64,000 bases of DNA from Persicaria tinctoria. Taxonomy: Eukaryota; Streptophyta; Magnoliopsida; Caryophyllales; Polygonaceae. Below, piece by piece: positions 52,833 through 63,142 of this stretch. Position 1 is the stretch's first letter; the number at the start of each line of letters is the position of its first letter. Under the pieces are notes generated by a model, which worked only from the letters and a program-made list of their open reading frames with translations, did no database searches and was not told the origin of the DNA. The translations under genes and the position numbers were made by a program. Location of the stretch: assembly GCA_037127255.1 (NCBI GenBank), contig JBANSL010000013.1, positions 55,019,688-55,083,687 on the forward strand, written 5' to 3'.

Positions 52833-53630
52833 AACACTAAATAAATTTAGTATTTTGCATCTCAAAGTGTAGAGAACTTATTCAAATAGTTAAGTAGAAA
52901 CATACAAGGGAAAGTACAGTAAAAAAAATGAAACAAAGCTAAACTGCAAAGATAAGTTTGGTGCTAAGCAAATACTAAAGGTACAGAGTAATTCGCACAT
53001 GATCAAATCAAAGCCATTAGTATTGGACTTGTTTTCTATGATTGAATCCCTAAATATCGAATAGACTATGTAAATTTAGTCAAGCAAATCACTGGGCAAA
53101 TAATCATATACAGCAAAAGTAATCAAACTAAATGATGACAATAGGTGGCTCCAAAAAAATTATAACAAATTTATAAACAAACCCAATATATAAGGTACCC
53201 GATTTAGCTTATTTTGCCCGAACAAAGTTGGGAAAGCAGCAAAATCAGACAAATTAATGTGAAACATTTTACCTTCAATTTAAAATCTAACAAGAAATTA
53301 ATGAACTCTTAGCTTCAAAATGAAGAAGTGATCAAGAGCACAACAACTTACAAGGTGAACAAACCCAATAAAACCCTAATCAAGTGCGGTTTACCTTATG
53401 ATCGAATTAGAAAACTCAAAAAATTGAATCCACCAGTGAAAACAAGGAGAAGGAGGGCAATATCGAACCTGGAAGAGGATGAGGGTTTAGTCAAACCTAG
53501 CCGGTGATAATGAACCCAAATTGAAACCCCAAATCGAACTTTTAAACCCCAAATTCAGTGATAACGAACACAAATTGCAAACAAATCGAAACCCAAATTC
53601 GACCTTTAAAACCCTAATTTTTTTTTTAAA
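52833..53630. other. AT-rich stretch, small repeats near its end
   Basis: Near 53500-53610 AACCCAAATTGAAACCCCAAATCG-like words recur (AACCCCAAAT, CGAAACCCAAATTCGA). Otherwise no feature recognised. Confidence 0.4.
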
Positions 53631-53639
53631 GGGGACATA

Positions 53640-53835
53640 CCTGGCAGTGGCACCACCACTTCCGGCGGGTCTTGGGCGTCTCCACCTTTCCTCCGGCGCC
53701 TTCGGCAGCTGCGGGCTCTCTTGGTTGCCGGGATTCCTGCTCCTCCGGTCGGCCTCTCCTCTCCTTTCTTCGTTTCTTCTTTTCTTCCTTTGGAATTGAA
53801 CGTCTCCGTAAAAAACAAACGGTAGTAGGCAAGGG
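53640..53835 (-). other. First-exon-like island (minus strand)
   Basis: Minus frames 53606-53818 and 53626-53832 are Arg/Lys/Glu-rich. A good splice donor (CCAG|GTATGTCCCC) closes it at about 53640, followed by an intron-like TTAGGGTTTT. Composition is far richer in GC than both sides. No family recognised. Confidence 0.25.
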
Positions 53836-53879
53836 CTGTTAGTTTTGACTGAGTAGGGGCACGGGGCGAATTAGATCCA

Positions 53880-53965
53880 TAACTCAGGGGTACCAGGCGA
53901 AATTAGTGAATCTTTTGTACACCTCGCGAAATAAGCAATACCTCAGGGGTACCTGGCAAAATTTC
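53880..53965. repeat. CTCAGGGGTACC short direct repeat
   Basis: CTCAGGGGTACCAGGCGAAAT at 53883 and CTCAGGGGTACCTGGCAAAAT at 53942 are near copies about 60 bp apart. Confidence 0.7.
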
Positions 53966-53999
53966 CGTTTTTTTTTATAGGGACAGAATAACCCTTGCT

Positions 54000-54199
54000 T
54001 TTGCGCACACACAGCGAAGAGAGAAGACGAATCCCCGAGCGGCCGAGCCGAGCAGGACAGCACCACCTCCGGCCAACCTCATACCGGCGACGCACCACCG
54101 CAACCTGCTACGCGTACCACCGCAACCTGCTACACTGGCGAGCACTCCCGTTTCCCGCTGCGAAATCTTCAATTCTTCACTCCTTCGATCTAGACTTCA
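54000..54199 (+). other. Leader-exon-like island (plus strand)
   Basis: GC-rich plus-strand stretch with a repeated CACCGCAACCTGCTAC(A/G) at about 54096-54131 and a possible donor (TTCAAG|GTTTGTTAG) at 54200, facing away from the minus-strand island at 53640-53835. The pair would suit divergent promoters, but no product is recognised. Confidence 0.25.
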
Positions 54200-54632
54200 A
54201 GGTTTGTTAGTTTTTCTCCTCTTCCTTTGAATTTGATTGTTTTTAATTTCAATGGATTGAATGAGAATTAATTTAGAATAGAATTTGTGGATTTGAGAAT
54301 CAATTTGGGGAATTTCGATTAGGGTTAGGATTTGTGAGAAATAGGTTTGTTAGTGCTCTTCATCTTCCTTTGAATTTGATTGTTTTTTAGTTCAATTGAT
54401 TGATTGAGAATCAATTTAGATTAAAAGTTGTGGATTTGAGAATCAAATTGGGAGAATTTCGATTAGGGTTTATGATTTGTGCGAAATAGGTTTGTTAGTT
54501 TTCTTCAACTTCCTTGAAATTTTATTGTTTTTAAGTTTAATTGATTGATTGAGATTCAATTTAGATTAGAAGTTGTAGATTTGAGAATTAATTTGGGGGA
54601 ATTTCGATTAAGATTTGTGATCTATGAGAAAT
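54200..54632. repeat. Tandem repeat of about 144 bp, three copies
   Basis: Units begin AGGTTTGTTAG at 54200, 54343 and 54488 and carry TTGATTGTTTTTA(A/G)TT, GAATTAATTTAGA-like, TGTGGATTTGAGAATCAA and AATTTCGATTAGGGTT. Divergence is low. It lies where a first intron would start if the preceding island is an exon. From 54633 to about 54780 the sequence goes on as GTGGTTTGTGATTTG low-complexity repeats. Confidence 0.85.
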
Positions 54633-54784
54633 AAATTGTGCCTTTGTGGTTTGTGATTTGTTATTTGAAAATTGAAATTGTGGTTGTTTATGATTTGGAA
54701 TTGTGGTTTGTGATTTTGGTTGTGAGAAATGAATTTGTGAATTTGTGGTTTGTGATTTGGAAGCGTGGTTTGTGGATTTATTTT

Positions 54785-55319
54785 GTTCTTTACGATATTC
54801 AATCAAAATTGCCAGATAGAACAATTATACAAATGGGAATCAAAACCTAGAATCATTAGACCCATTTGTTATCAAATATTCTTATTTGCTAAAATTTTGT
54901 TATTTGCTTGTTTCAACCATTTACTGTTATTTGGTATCCATGTCTTGAAAAATTCAATGTAGCTCTAACCAAAACCATATGATTTTCTTTAATTTTCTGC
55001 CCTAAACCTTTCTCCCTTACTTACATTCGTTTAAATGCACTAAAAATATCAAACAAGCTCAAGGTTGAAGCCAATTATATTAACCCACGAAGCTTGTGTC
55101 CAAAATCAAGTATTTTTTTTATTGTTCATCTAAATGAACTCAAAATTTGTGTATCTCTTTTCCCATGAAATTATGTATCCTTATGAGTCGTGTATCTTAT
55201 TAAAGTCTCTTTTCTCGAAAAAAATTCAGCCCCCCCCCCTAAACAAAATTCTGGATCCGCCACTGATTGACAACAAAGGAGACATTCGATCTAGAACAAC
55301 CGAGATATTAGAGTGAGCC
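54785..55319. other. AT-rich stretch with nothing recognised
   Basis: Short frames only. A run of nine or ten C lies near 55229-55238, followed by GGATCCGCCACTGA, a phrase often seen at plant transposon edges. Confidence 0.35.
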
Positions 55320-57309
55320 TACAATACTTCGATAGAATTGGGGATCATCATATTCAGGGGGGTCGGTGAAAGCATCGAAATTTGAAGCATTGGGAATGGT
55401 GACTTGTTTGGACTCTACAAGTCCTACATCCTACATAACTTCAAAAATATGTTTGGACTGGTTTAGATGGAAACCATTGTAGTCCCGAGAAATATCAATA
55501 CTAAGAAAGAAGTGAGCATCTTCGAGATCTTTGATGGGAAACTGTGAGGAAAGAGAGGAGATGAATTTTGTAGCCAGAGTAGAGGTGGATGAGAAGACCA
55601 ATAGCTCATCAACATAGACAATTGAAGGACGAAAATATATTGACTATTTGAATAAAAACTAAATAAGGAGGAATCTGATTTGGAAGAAGTGAAATTAGAC
55701 CTGTCAAACAGGTCTGGCGGTTTAGGTTTAGGTCGGATCATCTCGGGTTTGGGTTCATCACGTGTCGGATTATTTTGAGTTACTGATAATGAAATGCTCA
55801 ATGCAAACCCATATTTAAAGGGTTCGGGTCGACCCGACAGGTCAAGAGCTAGCGTTACTCATCTAGAATTTTTTAAATGACATTTACTATTCATATACGT
55901 TATTTAAGGATGATACAAATATGAAAAATATCAATTTTTTTATTTGTTATAATTTCATTCTTTTTTGTTTGAAGTACGTAATTATATATAATATATAAAT
56001 TGATATTTTATATAATTTTTTAGCATTTGGGGCTCTCGTTGATCTCATTCGTTGAGACGCTATCGGGTGGTGGATTAATTGTAATTAACTACCCTCGAAT
56101 CCTTGCCTTGTATAAAAAAAAGTAAACGAAATTTAAAAGTAAATAGATGAATTTAATGACTATTTACATAGTTCATAAATCTAAAATTTATTATATTACC
56201 CTAATAATAGTTATATTATTGCCCTAATAATAGTTATATTATTGAAAATAAGTAATTAATGTTGCTACAATAGTAATATACTAATATGTATTTTTTATAC
56301 ATAATAATTTGCAATGTTAAATTATAAGGTAACGTTAATGATAGATAAAAAAAAGATAATATTCAATCCTAATTATTATTACTATTAAATTTCAATATTA
56401 GGTTAAATTGTAATTTATTTATGTTTGTATTATCTTAAGCTTGACCCAATAGGTGACCCATGGGTTGACCCAACCCGATCCAGAAATTCGCTTGTTGAAC
56501 GGGTTCGGGTTGCTTTAGGTTTCATGTTGAAATATTTGCGTTAAAATCCACGTTTTACGGGTCGGGTTGTTTAAGGTCCTCGGGTCGGGTCACGTTTTGA
56601 CAGGTCTATGTGAAAACCATCTCAACTAGTGCATCACTCAAATAGAAGAACCAGGTTGTTTAAAACCATATAAGGAGCAATGTAACTTACAAATGTGGGT
56701 GAGATATTAAGGATTGACGAATCCCGGTGACTCTGAGATGAAGACCTCTTCGTTGAGTGCCCGATGTAGGAAGGTGTCCTGGACGTCTAACTAGCAAATG
56801 ACCCAGTCACGCATGAAGGCTAGGGAGAGGAGAGTAAAGATGGTGGATGGTTTAACAACAAGGTTGAAGGTGTCGTGGCAGTCAAGACCATGGAGTTGGT
56901 GATATCCTTTGGCCACAAGACGTGCCTCCGATGCTTGATCGAGCCATAAGAATTTCTTTTGGTTGTAAATAACCATTTCACTCAAAAGACATTGGTGGAT
57001 GATGTGTTTGGGACAAGAGACCAGGTATGAGTCCGAAGAAGGGCATCAAATTTGGCAGTCATGTCTAAACGCCAATCGGGGAAGTTGGATGCCTTGGTGT
57101 AAGAGGAAGGTTCCTTCAGGACTGATTGTGGCCAAGCAATGGGGTTTGGGTGGCCATGTTATGGTTCCATCAGTCGGATGAGAGGTTTGGTTATGTGGTG
57201 TTTAAAGCGCATTTTCATTTGAGGAGAAGGAGGTGTTTGCTGAGGGGTTTGGTGTGCTGGCGGAGGTGTCTCAGAGCTGTTAGATGAAGAGGTCGGTCTA
57301 GGGCTCAAG
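55320..57309 (-). pseudogene. Ty1/copia RT fragment split by a hAT-like element
   Basis: Minus-strand order: Ser/Thr/Pro-rich linker (57290-57190), W-P-Q-S and L-K-E-P-S-S-Y, M-T-A-K-F-D-A-L (RT lead-in, near 57050), V-A-K-G-Y-H-Q-L-H-G-L-D-C and H-D-T-F-N-L-V-V-K-P-S-T-I (56880-56920), Q-L-D-V-Q-D-T-F-L-H (56750), then the break at 56608/55696. It resumes with K-S-D-S-S-L-F and V-Y-V-D-E-L-L-V-F (55580-55610), where YVDD is expected: the second Asp codon is Glu at 55595-55597. F-H-L-N-Q-S-K and P-E-Y-D-D-P-Q-F-Y-R follow (55450, 55330). Stops and shifts are spread through it. The 57310 LTR cuts its upstream side. Confidence 0.85.
55696..56608. mobile_element. hAT-like non-autonomous element in copia RT
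   Basis: Ends are TAGACCTGTCAAAC (left) and TTTTGACAGGTCTA (right), an inverted repeat of about 12 bp starting TAGACCTGTCAAA. Flanking 8-mers AGTGAAAT and TGTGAAAA agree at 6 of 8 bases, as expected for an old hAT-type duplication. The ends are rich in GGGTCGGGT/ACCCGACC words (about 55825-55845 and 56445-56590); the middle is AT-rich. No transposase. Confidence 0.75.
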
Positions 57310-58791
57310 TGAGTTTACGGGTGGTAAACCCTCGTGTGTAAACCTCGCCAAAGAAATTCCAATAAAAATAACTACGTATAGCGATAAGTGCAAGGCCGAA
57401 CCCATTGGGAAATCTAAGATTCAATCTAAAAGCTACTTTACCAAAAAGTGGAAAATAAGGAAATGAATGTGGGAAATAGAACTAAAGATCACAATTGCAA
57501 TTGAAATAACAAAGCATAAAGATGACGGTTTTGATAACAAATCAATGGAGAAAATAGTTCCACGTGCGCTTTCATTGACATTGGCTGGCTTAATTGGTCC
57601 TAGACATAAACTGAAGTTGTATGATTCCTTTAACTTACATTCTTCCCATCTTAGTTTGAATAGATTAAAGCACAAAGAGCACAATTAATCTCTTACACAT
57701 TTATGCAACCTAAGCACATACAAATATTTAACATAAAGATAGAACAAATTCCTAAGAATCTAGGCATATGAATAATACCAAGTATGCAAGCTAAAAAATG
57801 TTTAAGACATATGTTGAAATCCCTACTTAGTCATGATCAAACGAAGGTTCTCACAATCCTAAGCATGCTACTACGAAATTCATTCAATGACGAAAGAACA
57901 AAAACCTAGCATGATACTATTATGGCGGCCAATCACAATAATATCATCAATAATCGCAAGGGAAATCAAAAGAACAGTGGGAAACAACTGAAAGCCTCAT
58001 AAACCACCAACAAAGTCTCCAAAACACAGGTGAAACAAATAACGAACTTAGCCACTCATAGCGTACCTAGATCTCGTTCGAATTGATGGAAAAATAAGCA
58101 AATTTGAATGGATGAATGAACTACTGTAAATTATGATTCAAGGTCTGAGAATAAGCGTTCTCCCATGTCTAATTCGTGCATCCCCCCTTGATAGGAAAGA
58201 AGAGACCCCGAAAACCTAGATACTTTCTTTACAGATAATCCAGAAATAATCCTACAATAACATAAAATATCCTAAAAATAATAATAAATAAGTCTAAAAA
58301 TATCTTCCTTAAACCCTAAGGAATAAGTCTTCAAAAGATTGGATCGAATCTCCTTCCGAAAAGATAGAATTTTGCTTCGAAACTGAACTTCTCTACACGA
58401 ACTCGCCGACGCGACAGGTCTCTCTTGGCCGCGACTGGTGCTCTTCAGCAAACCCTCTCGCCACGGTGAAATGGTTGATCTCATGGGTGCGAATCAGGTA
58501 CTCGTGGTCGCAACTGGCATCAGAACTATGTGTTCTTGTGGTTTGCTTCCAATATTTGCTTTCCTTGCTCTCTTTTCTCTTCTTTTATTGTTCTTCTTCT
58601 TCAATTGATTAAGAACTCTTCCAAGCTAACCATAAGCCGGATCTATGAACCTACATAAAAAATCGAAATAGCGTAGTTTCCTAACTTTCCAACCAAAAGA
58701 ATATAATATGAAATTAACTCTAAAACATAACCAAACAACCCTGAAATGCAACTAAAACTACTCTAAATGCCTATTGAAATATGCATTATCA
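57310..58791 (-). mobile_element. 3' LTR of the 57310 element
   Basis: Begins TGAGTTTACGGGTGG and ends ATATGCATTATCA, with CCTCGCCAAAGA near the left end as in the 27626 LTR. The left end directly adjoins copia sequence. A GC-rich patch at 58380-58520 holds GGCCGCGACTGGTGCTCTTC and GGTACTCGTGGTCGCAACTG, giving repeated CGCGACTGG-, CGCAACTGG-like words. Confidence 0.8.
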
Positions 58792-58805
58792 AATTCCTCC
58801 ACACT
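58792..58805 (-). promoter_or_regulatory. Polypurine tract of the 57310 element
   Basis: Minus strand TTAAGTGTGGAGGAATT directly before TGATAATGC of the LTR. A second such tract (ATTTAAGTGTGGGGGAGGGA) lies at about 60028-60047. Confidence 0.75.
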
Positions 58806-60107
58806 TAAGCTTCGCTAGTCCTTGAGCGAATAATAAAAAGAAACCTATACCTATGAGTTCATCATCCATGCAATAGCCTTAGACAAAAGCAACATCAATA
58901 TGAAATGGAGCACATAATCAAGTGAATAAACATCCTAGGATGTATTTAGCGATCAAAGCGCAGAAGTAGACATCATCCAACCTCACAAGAAATATATGTT
59001 TAACTCATGATCTCATGTGTTTAGGCAATTAGGTTCAACTCTCAACTCAATCCAAAATGCACTAAGCTAATAGAAATTGACAACAACATAATCAAATCTT
59101 CACCAAAATGCCATCACTTGCGAAAAACAATAAAAATAAACAATTTGGCTCTAGAACTTCACTCTCTCTTTTTTTTTCTTTTTTTTTTTTCTTTTTAGTT
59201 TCTTTTCTTTTTCATTTCCTTCGGTTTTAGTGTATTCCTTACGCGAGTCGAAAACATGGGTGTCATCAATGGCCCCGATCTATCAACACCTCAACTTACT
59301 TGAATAAAGTCCACTTGAACTTCTTTTTTACGCGAATTGCAAACATGTGTGTCATGAATGAAACCGTTTACTCAATGATCAAGCTTCCTTTCTTAGTCGA
59401 TAGTTTTCAACACCGTTTTGCGTGAATCATACCTATGGGTGTCATGCATAGACCTCGTTACTAGGTGTATCAACCATTTCCACCTTGTTTCACTCAAATC
59501 TCACAAGCAACTAAAGGCAAATATATGACATAAAAGCATAAACTCCTGAAGCAACACACATGTGAGTCGGTCTTGACAATAACTAATTAAGTCAATATCA
59601 AGAAGTAGAAACATATGGAGAGTAAATCACACAATTAAGCAAAAAGGATTATAAATGAATCCAATAAGGCTATAATAATCTCACAAGGGTCATGTTTTGT
59701 AGGATTTCAATCATACTTTAGCTTAATCATACATGCTCAATTACATCACCAATCATGCTCTATAAGAAAACATTTCAGAACAATAAGGCTAAGCAAATCA
59801 AACTAATCGTAGGATTTACAAGTTCATGCCATAAGAATATATAGAGTTTCGCTAACTAAGGTGGGTGTTTGAATAACAACATACATGCAATGCATAATAT
59901 TTTTGGATTTTTGACATTTTCTATTTTTTCTTTGATTTTCTAATACATAAAAATAAAGACATAACTGAATTTTAAAGATGAAATTAATTGAAACACGAAA
60001 TGCATGCAGAAATTTAAATATGACCTAACTCCCTCCCCCACACTTAAATAAAGACAACAAAAATAGGCAAATAAAACGAGGTGAGGGAAGAGGAAACTAA
60101 CATGCTC
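58806..60107 (-). other. Noncoding 3' interior of the 57310 element
   Basis: Follows the order of 29043-30470 block by block, including AAGTGAATAAACATC(A/C)TAG, GTATTTAGC(A/G)ATCAAAGCG and the triple repeat. No open frame. Poly-T and poly-A runs near 59165-59190. Confidence 0.6.
59243..59452. repeat. Triple 89-bp repeat around CATGGGTGTCATG
   Basis: Copies at 59243, 59331 and 59420, spaced 88 and 89 bp, the same count and spacing as at 29636-29844. Cores read CATGGGTGTCATCAATG, CATGTGTGTCATGAATG and CTATGGGTGTCATGCAT. Confidence 0.8.
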
Positions 60108-60970
60108 ACTGATGTGGTGGCTGGGGCGGATAGCCTAGAAATTGCAGTCCATGGAGCATAGAGCAAAGATCATCAAAACTCATCATCTAGGTCTCCTGAG
60201 CAGCTCTAATCTCGGCCTGAGAATCGCGCAGGACAACCAGTTGGTTGTCAAGAGAATTGAATCGCTGAGTGACGATACAAAAGATCTGATCAAAAGACGT
60301 GAACCTCTGATCAACAGCAGCGAACCGTTGATTGTTGGACTCATCCAACGCATGTAGTTGCGAACCATATGGCATTGGTTGTCGAAAACCATCTGCTAAT
60401 GGTCCTAAATAGGGCGGAAGAACCCCTCAAAATAGATCTGATAAGGAAACTCAGCGTCGAATCCTCCATGAGATGAACTAGCACCAACATAATAGTTTTC
60501 GCCCGGATAGGTAGTCTCCTCATGAGGAGGGAACTCATAATCCATGTCATCTCCCTATTTCTCCTACTGAGGCACCTCCTGCTGTAGCGGCTGATGCAGA
60601 ACTATAGGCAACTGAGCTCTTGGATGCTCACTGGGAAGTAGCAAATGCGCGGTGGTGGGACAAGTAGGCAGATTCTAGTGAGGAAGATAAATCATGTAAT
60701 CTCTATCTCTGCCAGTGAACCAATCGTAACCATCACCAACTACAATCATCAGCCTCCCATGCTTCAAAAGGTTGATATCAATTCAGTGACTTCCTCTCAG
60801 CGCATCCTACTCATCCAAAACAATCCTCAGCTCAATAGCAAGCAAAGTGATCAAGCCACCAAATTTAATCGTCGCAGAATCCATCCTGACATTCGTGGCG
60901 GAGGTAAGAGACTGACACACCATGAAGAATAGCTCCAACTAGTCAGGAATCGCGTCAGGCTTAGGCAACA
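60108..60970 (-). pseudogene. Degenerate element ORF with coiled-coil part
   Basis: Minus-strand frames in order: K-F-G-G-L-I-T-L-L-A (about 60840-60870) with G-D-G-Y-D-W-F-T-G-R-D (60700), which resembles Athila-type ORF1; then M-D-Y-E-F-P-P-H-E-E-T-T-Y-P-G-E-N-Y (60500-60550); then, in another frame, M-P-Y-G-S-Q-L-H-A-L-D-E-S with a repeated R-F-(A/T/N)-x-(V/F/L)-D pattern (60187-60375) that would form a coiled coil; and C-S-M-L-H-G-L-Q at the end (60150). Several stops and shifts. The role is presumably structural, like gag; no zinc knuckle was found. Confidence 0.5.
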
Positions 60971-61603
60971 AACAGTTAATGCAACTCCAAGTAGATCTCG
61001 TGACCTTTTCGAACTCAGAACGCAGATTTCGATGAAATAATTCTATAAACTAAAGACTTCCAAGTTCAGGGTTTCAACACCGCAACGATAACCATGCACA
61101 ATAACACATAAAGGTATAAAAGATCATGCTTTTCATCAAATAACTTTCGTTATTAACAAATAGGAATATAGAGGATTTCGCATAAACCCTAATCGTTACT
61201 AACCCTTTTTCACATAATTAATCCAAGTTGTATTAAGATCACTTTCGCTTCAATAACACAAACAAGGATCACCTTCAACTTTCGCAAAAGAATCATGCTC
61301 ATAGGGATAGAAGACGAATTGCATAAAAAGATCAAACCTTTACCGCATCACCTTACATGGCTACCGTCGGGCTCACCCCGACCCTAGAAGTGGGTGGACT
61401 ACTCGCTCTTCATCATCAAGAAACTCATCAACAAACAAAAGGAAATAACTTGCATTAAATAAACCAAAGAAAGCTTACAACCAATCGAAGCCAAATCCGC
61501 TTTCGCCTTTCCAACTTCTCTCGCCACAAGCTCTCTCCTTTACTCTCTCTATGTAACTAATTGTAACTGAAATTGAATGACTAAAATCCAGCCTCTAGGG
61601 CTT

Positions 61604-61612
61604 TATTTATAG
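61604..61612 (-). promoter_or_regulatory. TATA box of the solo LTR
   Basis: TATTTATAG on plus, CTATAAATA on minus, as in the two other LTRs of the family. Confidence 0.55.
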
Positions 61613-61877
61613 GCTTCCAATCCTTGCTAATCAGGGTAAGAAAGTCTATCTATATCTACATCTCTTTATCTACTTACTTAAAGATTAAATAATGGAATAA
61701 AAGAATTAAATCCAAAAAGGAAATATATCTAAAGTAGGTAAATCCTCCATGGAGTTGATAGATCTTGATGAAAGTCTTGATAGATGTGGATCGAATCGGA
61801 CAACTTCGAATCCAAGCAAGCTCAACTCGACTCGGACAGCCCACAACGTAACGCGGCCCAGAAAAGCTTTCCTCAAT

Positions 61878-62340
61878 ATCGAGTAGTTTACTCGATATCG
61901 AGTAACTTCTTCGTCGACTTCGGCTTCACTGGTCTTCTCGAGTAACTTCTCTTCGACACTGGCTCGGACATGCGATGCTGGTTTACTCGACATCGAGAAA
62001 ATTCCTCGATATCGAGTACATGGTGCTCGGTATGTCCTCTCTTCGGCTTCTCGGTCCAGTGTCGCTTCCTCGAGCACAGGTGCGGCTTCTGATCTTGGTC
62101 GATATCAAGTTAATTACTCGATATCGAGTAAAGTTCTGCACTCGAGTTGTCTTGTCCGCTCAGTGTCGTCGATCTCGGCTTCAGAGGTTGAAATCGTCTT
62201 GGGTTGTCCTCGGTATCGAGTAAAAGTCCCCGATATCGAGTAATATCTTCAGCTCCCGGCTTCACTTGTTGATGTCTGGTGCTCAGCTCGATATGTTGCC
62301 AACTCGACATCGACTAGAAGAAGTCGATATCGACAAAGGA
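61878..62340. repeat. TCGA-type palindromic words in the solo LTR
   Basis: At least six CTCGATATCGAG-type words and TCGACATCGA(G/C) variants in about 460 bp, for example TACTCGATATCGAGTAA at about 61891-61907. The TCGATATCGA form dominates here, whereas TCGACGTCGA is common in the 14930 element. Confidence 0.9.
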
Positions 62341-62610
62341 TTTCTCCAGCTTTCCTTGCTCAATTCTGGTTCTGCTGCTCCTTGACCTTAGACTTCTGTA
62401 GTTTGATTTTCGAGCTTTTCTTCCTTTCTTAGAATTGTTGTAAATTGCTTCGATTTCTGCGAAATTAAACAGAAACTGGTGTAGATTCCATAATTTGGCA
62501 AATAAGTATAAACTACATAGATTCTGTATTATTCTAGCCCAAATGCATGAAATGTATGCAGAAAACGATATAAAAGTATTTATAAAACATGGCGAGTTAT
62601 GCTCACAACA

Positions 62611-63140
62611 AGCGCCAAGGCGTTTGGGTGTGGAGGTCTTCTTGGATTTGGGTGCCATGGATGAAATTCGGCTAAGCTTATAGAAAAAGGTTGAAGAAGG
62701 GGTTTAAGAGAGGATTTAGGTAGTTCTGGAGAGGTGAGGAATAGTTAGGGTAAAATGTGTGGTTTAAAAAGGGTGAGAGGGGTAAGTTGATGGGACGGGT
62801 TCAGGGTTCCAAGGATAGTAATCATCACACTGCCATTTAGAAAAAATTTGATTTCCAAAAACAATTTAAAATTCAAACCATCTTGTCACATTTCAATTTC
62901 AAGAAGGAGTATTTCCGAAAATATATTTTCCATAAATAAATATACTCGGATATAAGAATTTTGGAAAATAAAATGTGTACCGCATAAAGAAGGTTAAAAA
63001 ATCATAAAAACTATATTTGATCAAATATCTAATAAGATATTAACCAAATATATGATCCGTTATATGTGCTCTACCATTCAGCTCACAAACTTTGACATAA
63101 TTCTCAAAGGTCTTGACACTGAGTAGAACTTATCTTTCGT
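62611..63140 (-). pseudogene. 5' leader and start of an Athila-like ORF1
   Basis: The minus frame opens with ATG at 62656-62658 and reads M-A-P-K-S-K-K-T-S-T-P-K-R-L-G before hitting the solo LTR at 62610. The basic M-A-P-K start and the preceding C/T-rich leader (CCTCACCTCTCCAGAAC, CCCCTTCTTCAACC) are typical for Athila ORF1. It probably continues at 60970 beyond the LTR. From about 62870 to 63140 the sequence is AT-rich with no feature. Confidence 0.4.
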
Positions 63141-63142
63141 AA

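Larger units (their letters stand above)
60985..62610 (-). mobile_element. LTR of the 14930 family, probably solo
   Basis: From about 61040 (AAAGACTTCCAAG) onward it follows the 14930 and 21687 LTRs: GGTATAAAAGATCATGCTTT, CACAAACAAGGATCACCTTC, TGGCTACCGTCGGGCTCACC and, at the end, GGCAAATAAGTATAAAC and GCTCACAACA. The minus start TGTTGTGAGC is intact at 62610. Its palindromes are mostly the TCGATATCGA form. The left third before 61040 is too diverged to place the boundary. No body was seen on either side. Confidence 0.75.
57310..63140 (-). mobile_element. Gypsy element related to 27626-34148, interrupted by an LTR
   Basis: 3' LTR 57310-58791, purine tract 58792-58805, noncoding interior with the triple repeat (59243-59452), then a degenerate ORF1 (60108-60970). 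ORF1 seems to resume at 62614-62660 with a start codon, beyond an inserted LTR of the 14930 family (about 60985-62610). The 5' LTR was not found before the copia fragment at 63143. No pol domains. Joining the two halves into one element is inference from orientation and reading direction. Confidence 0.55.
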
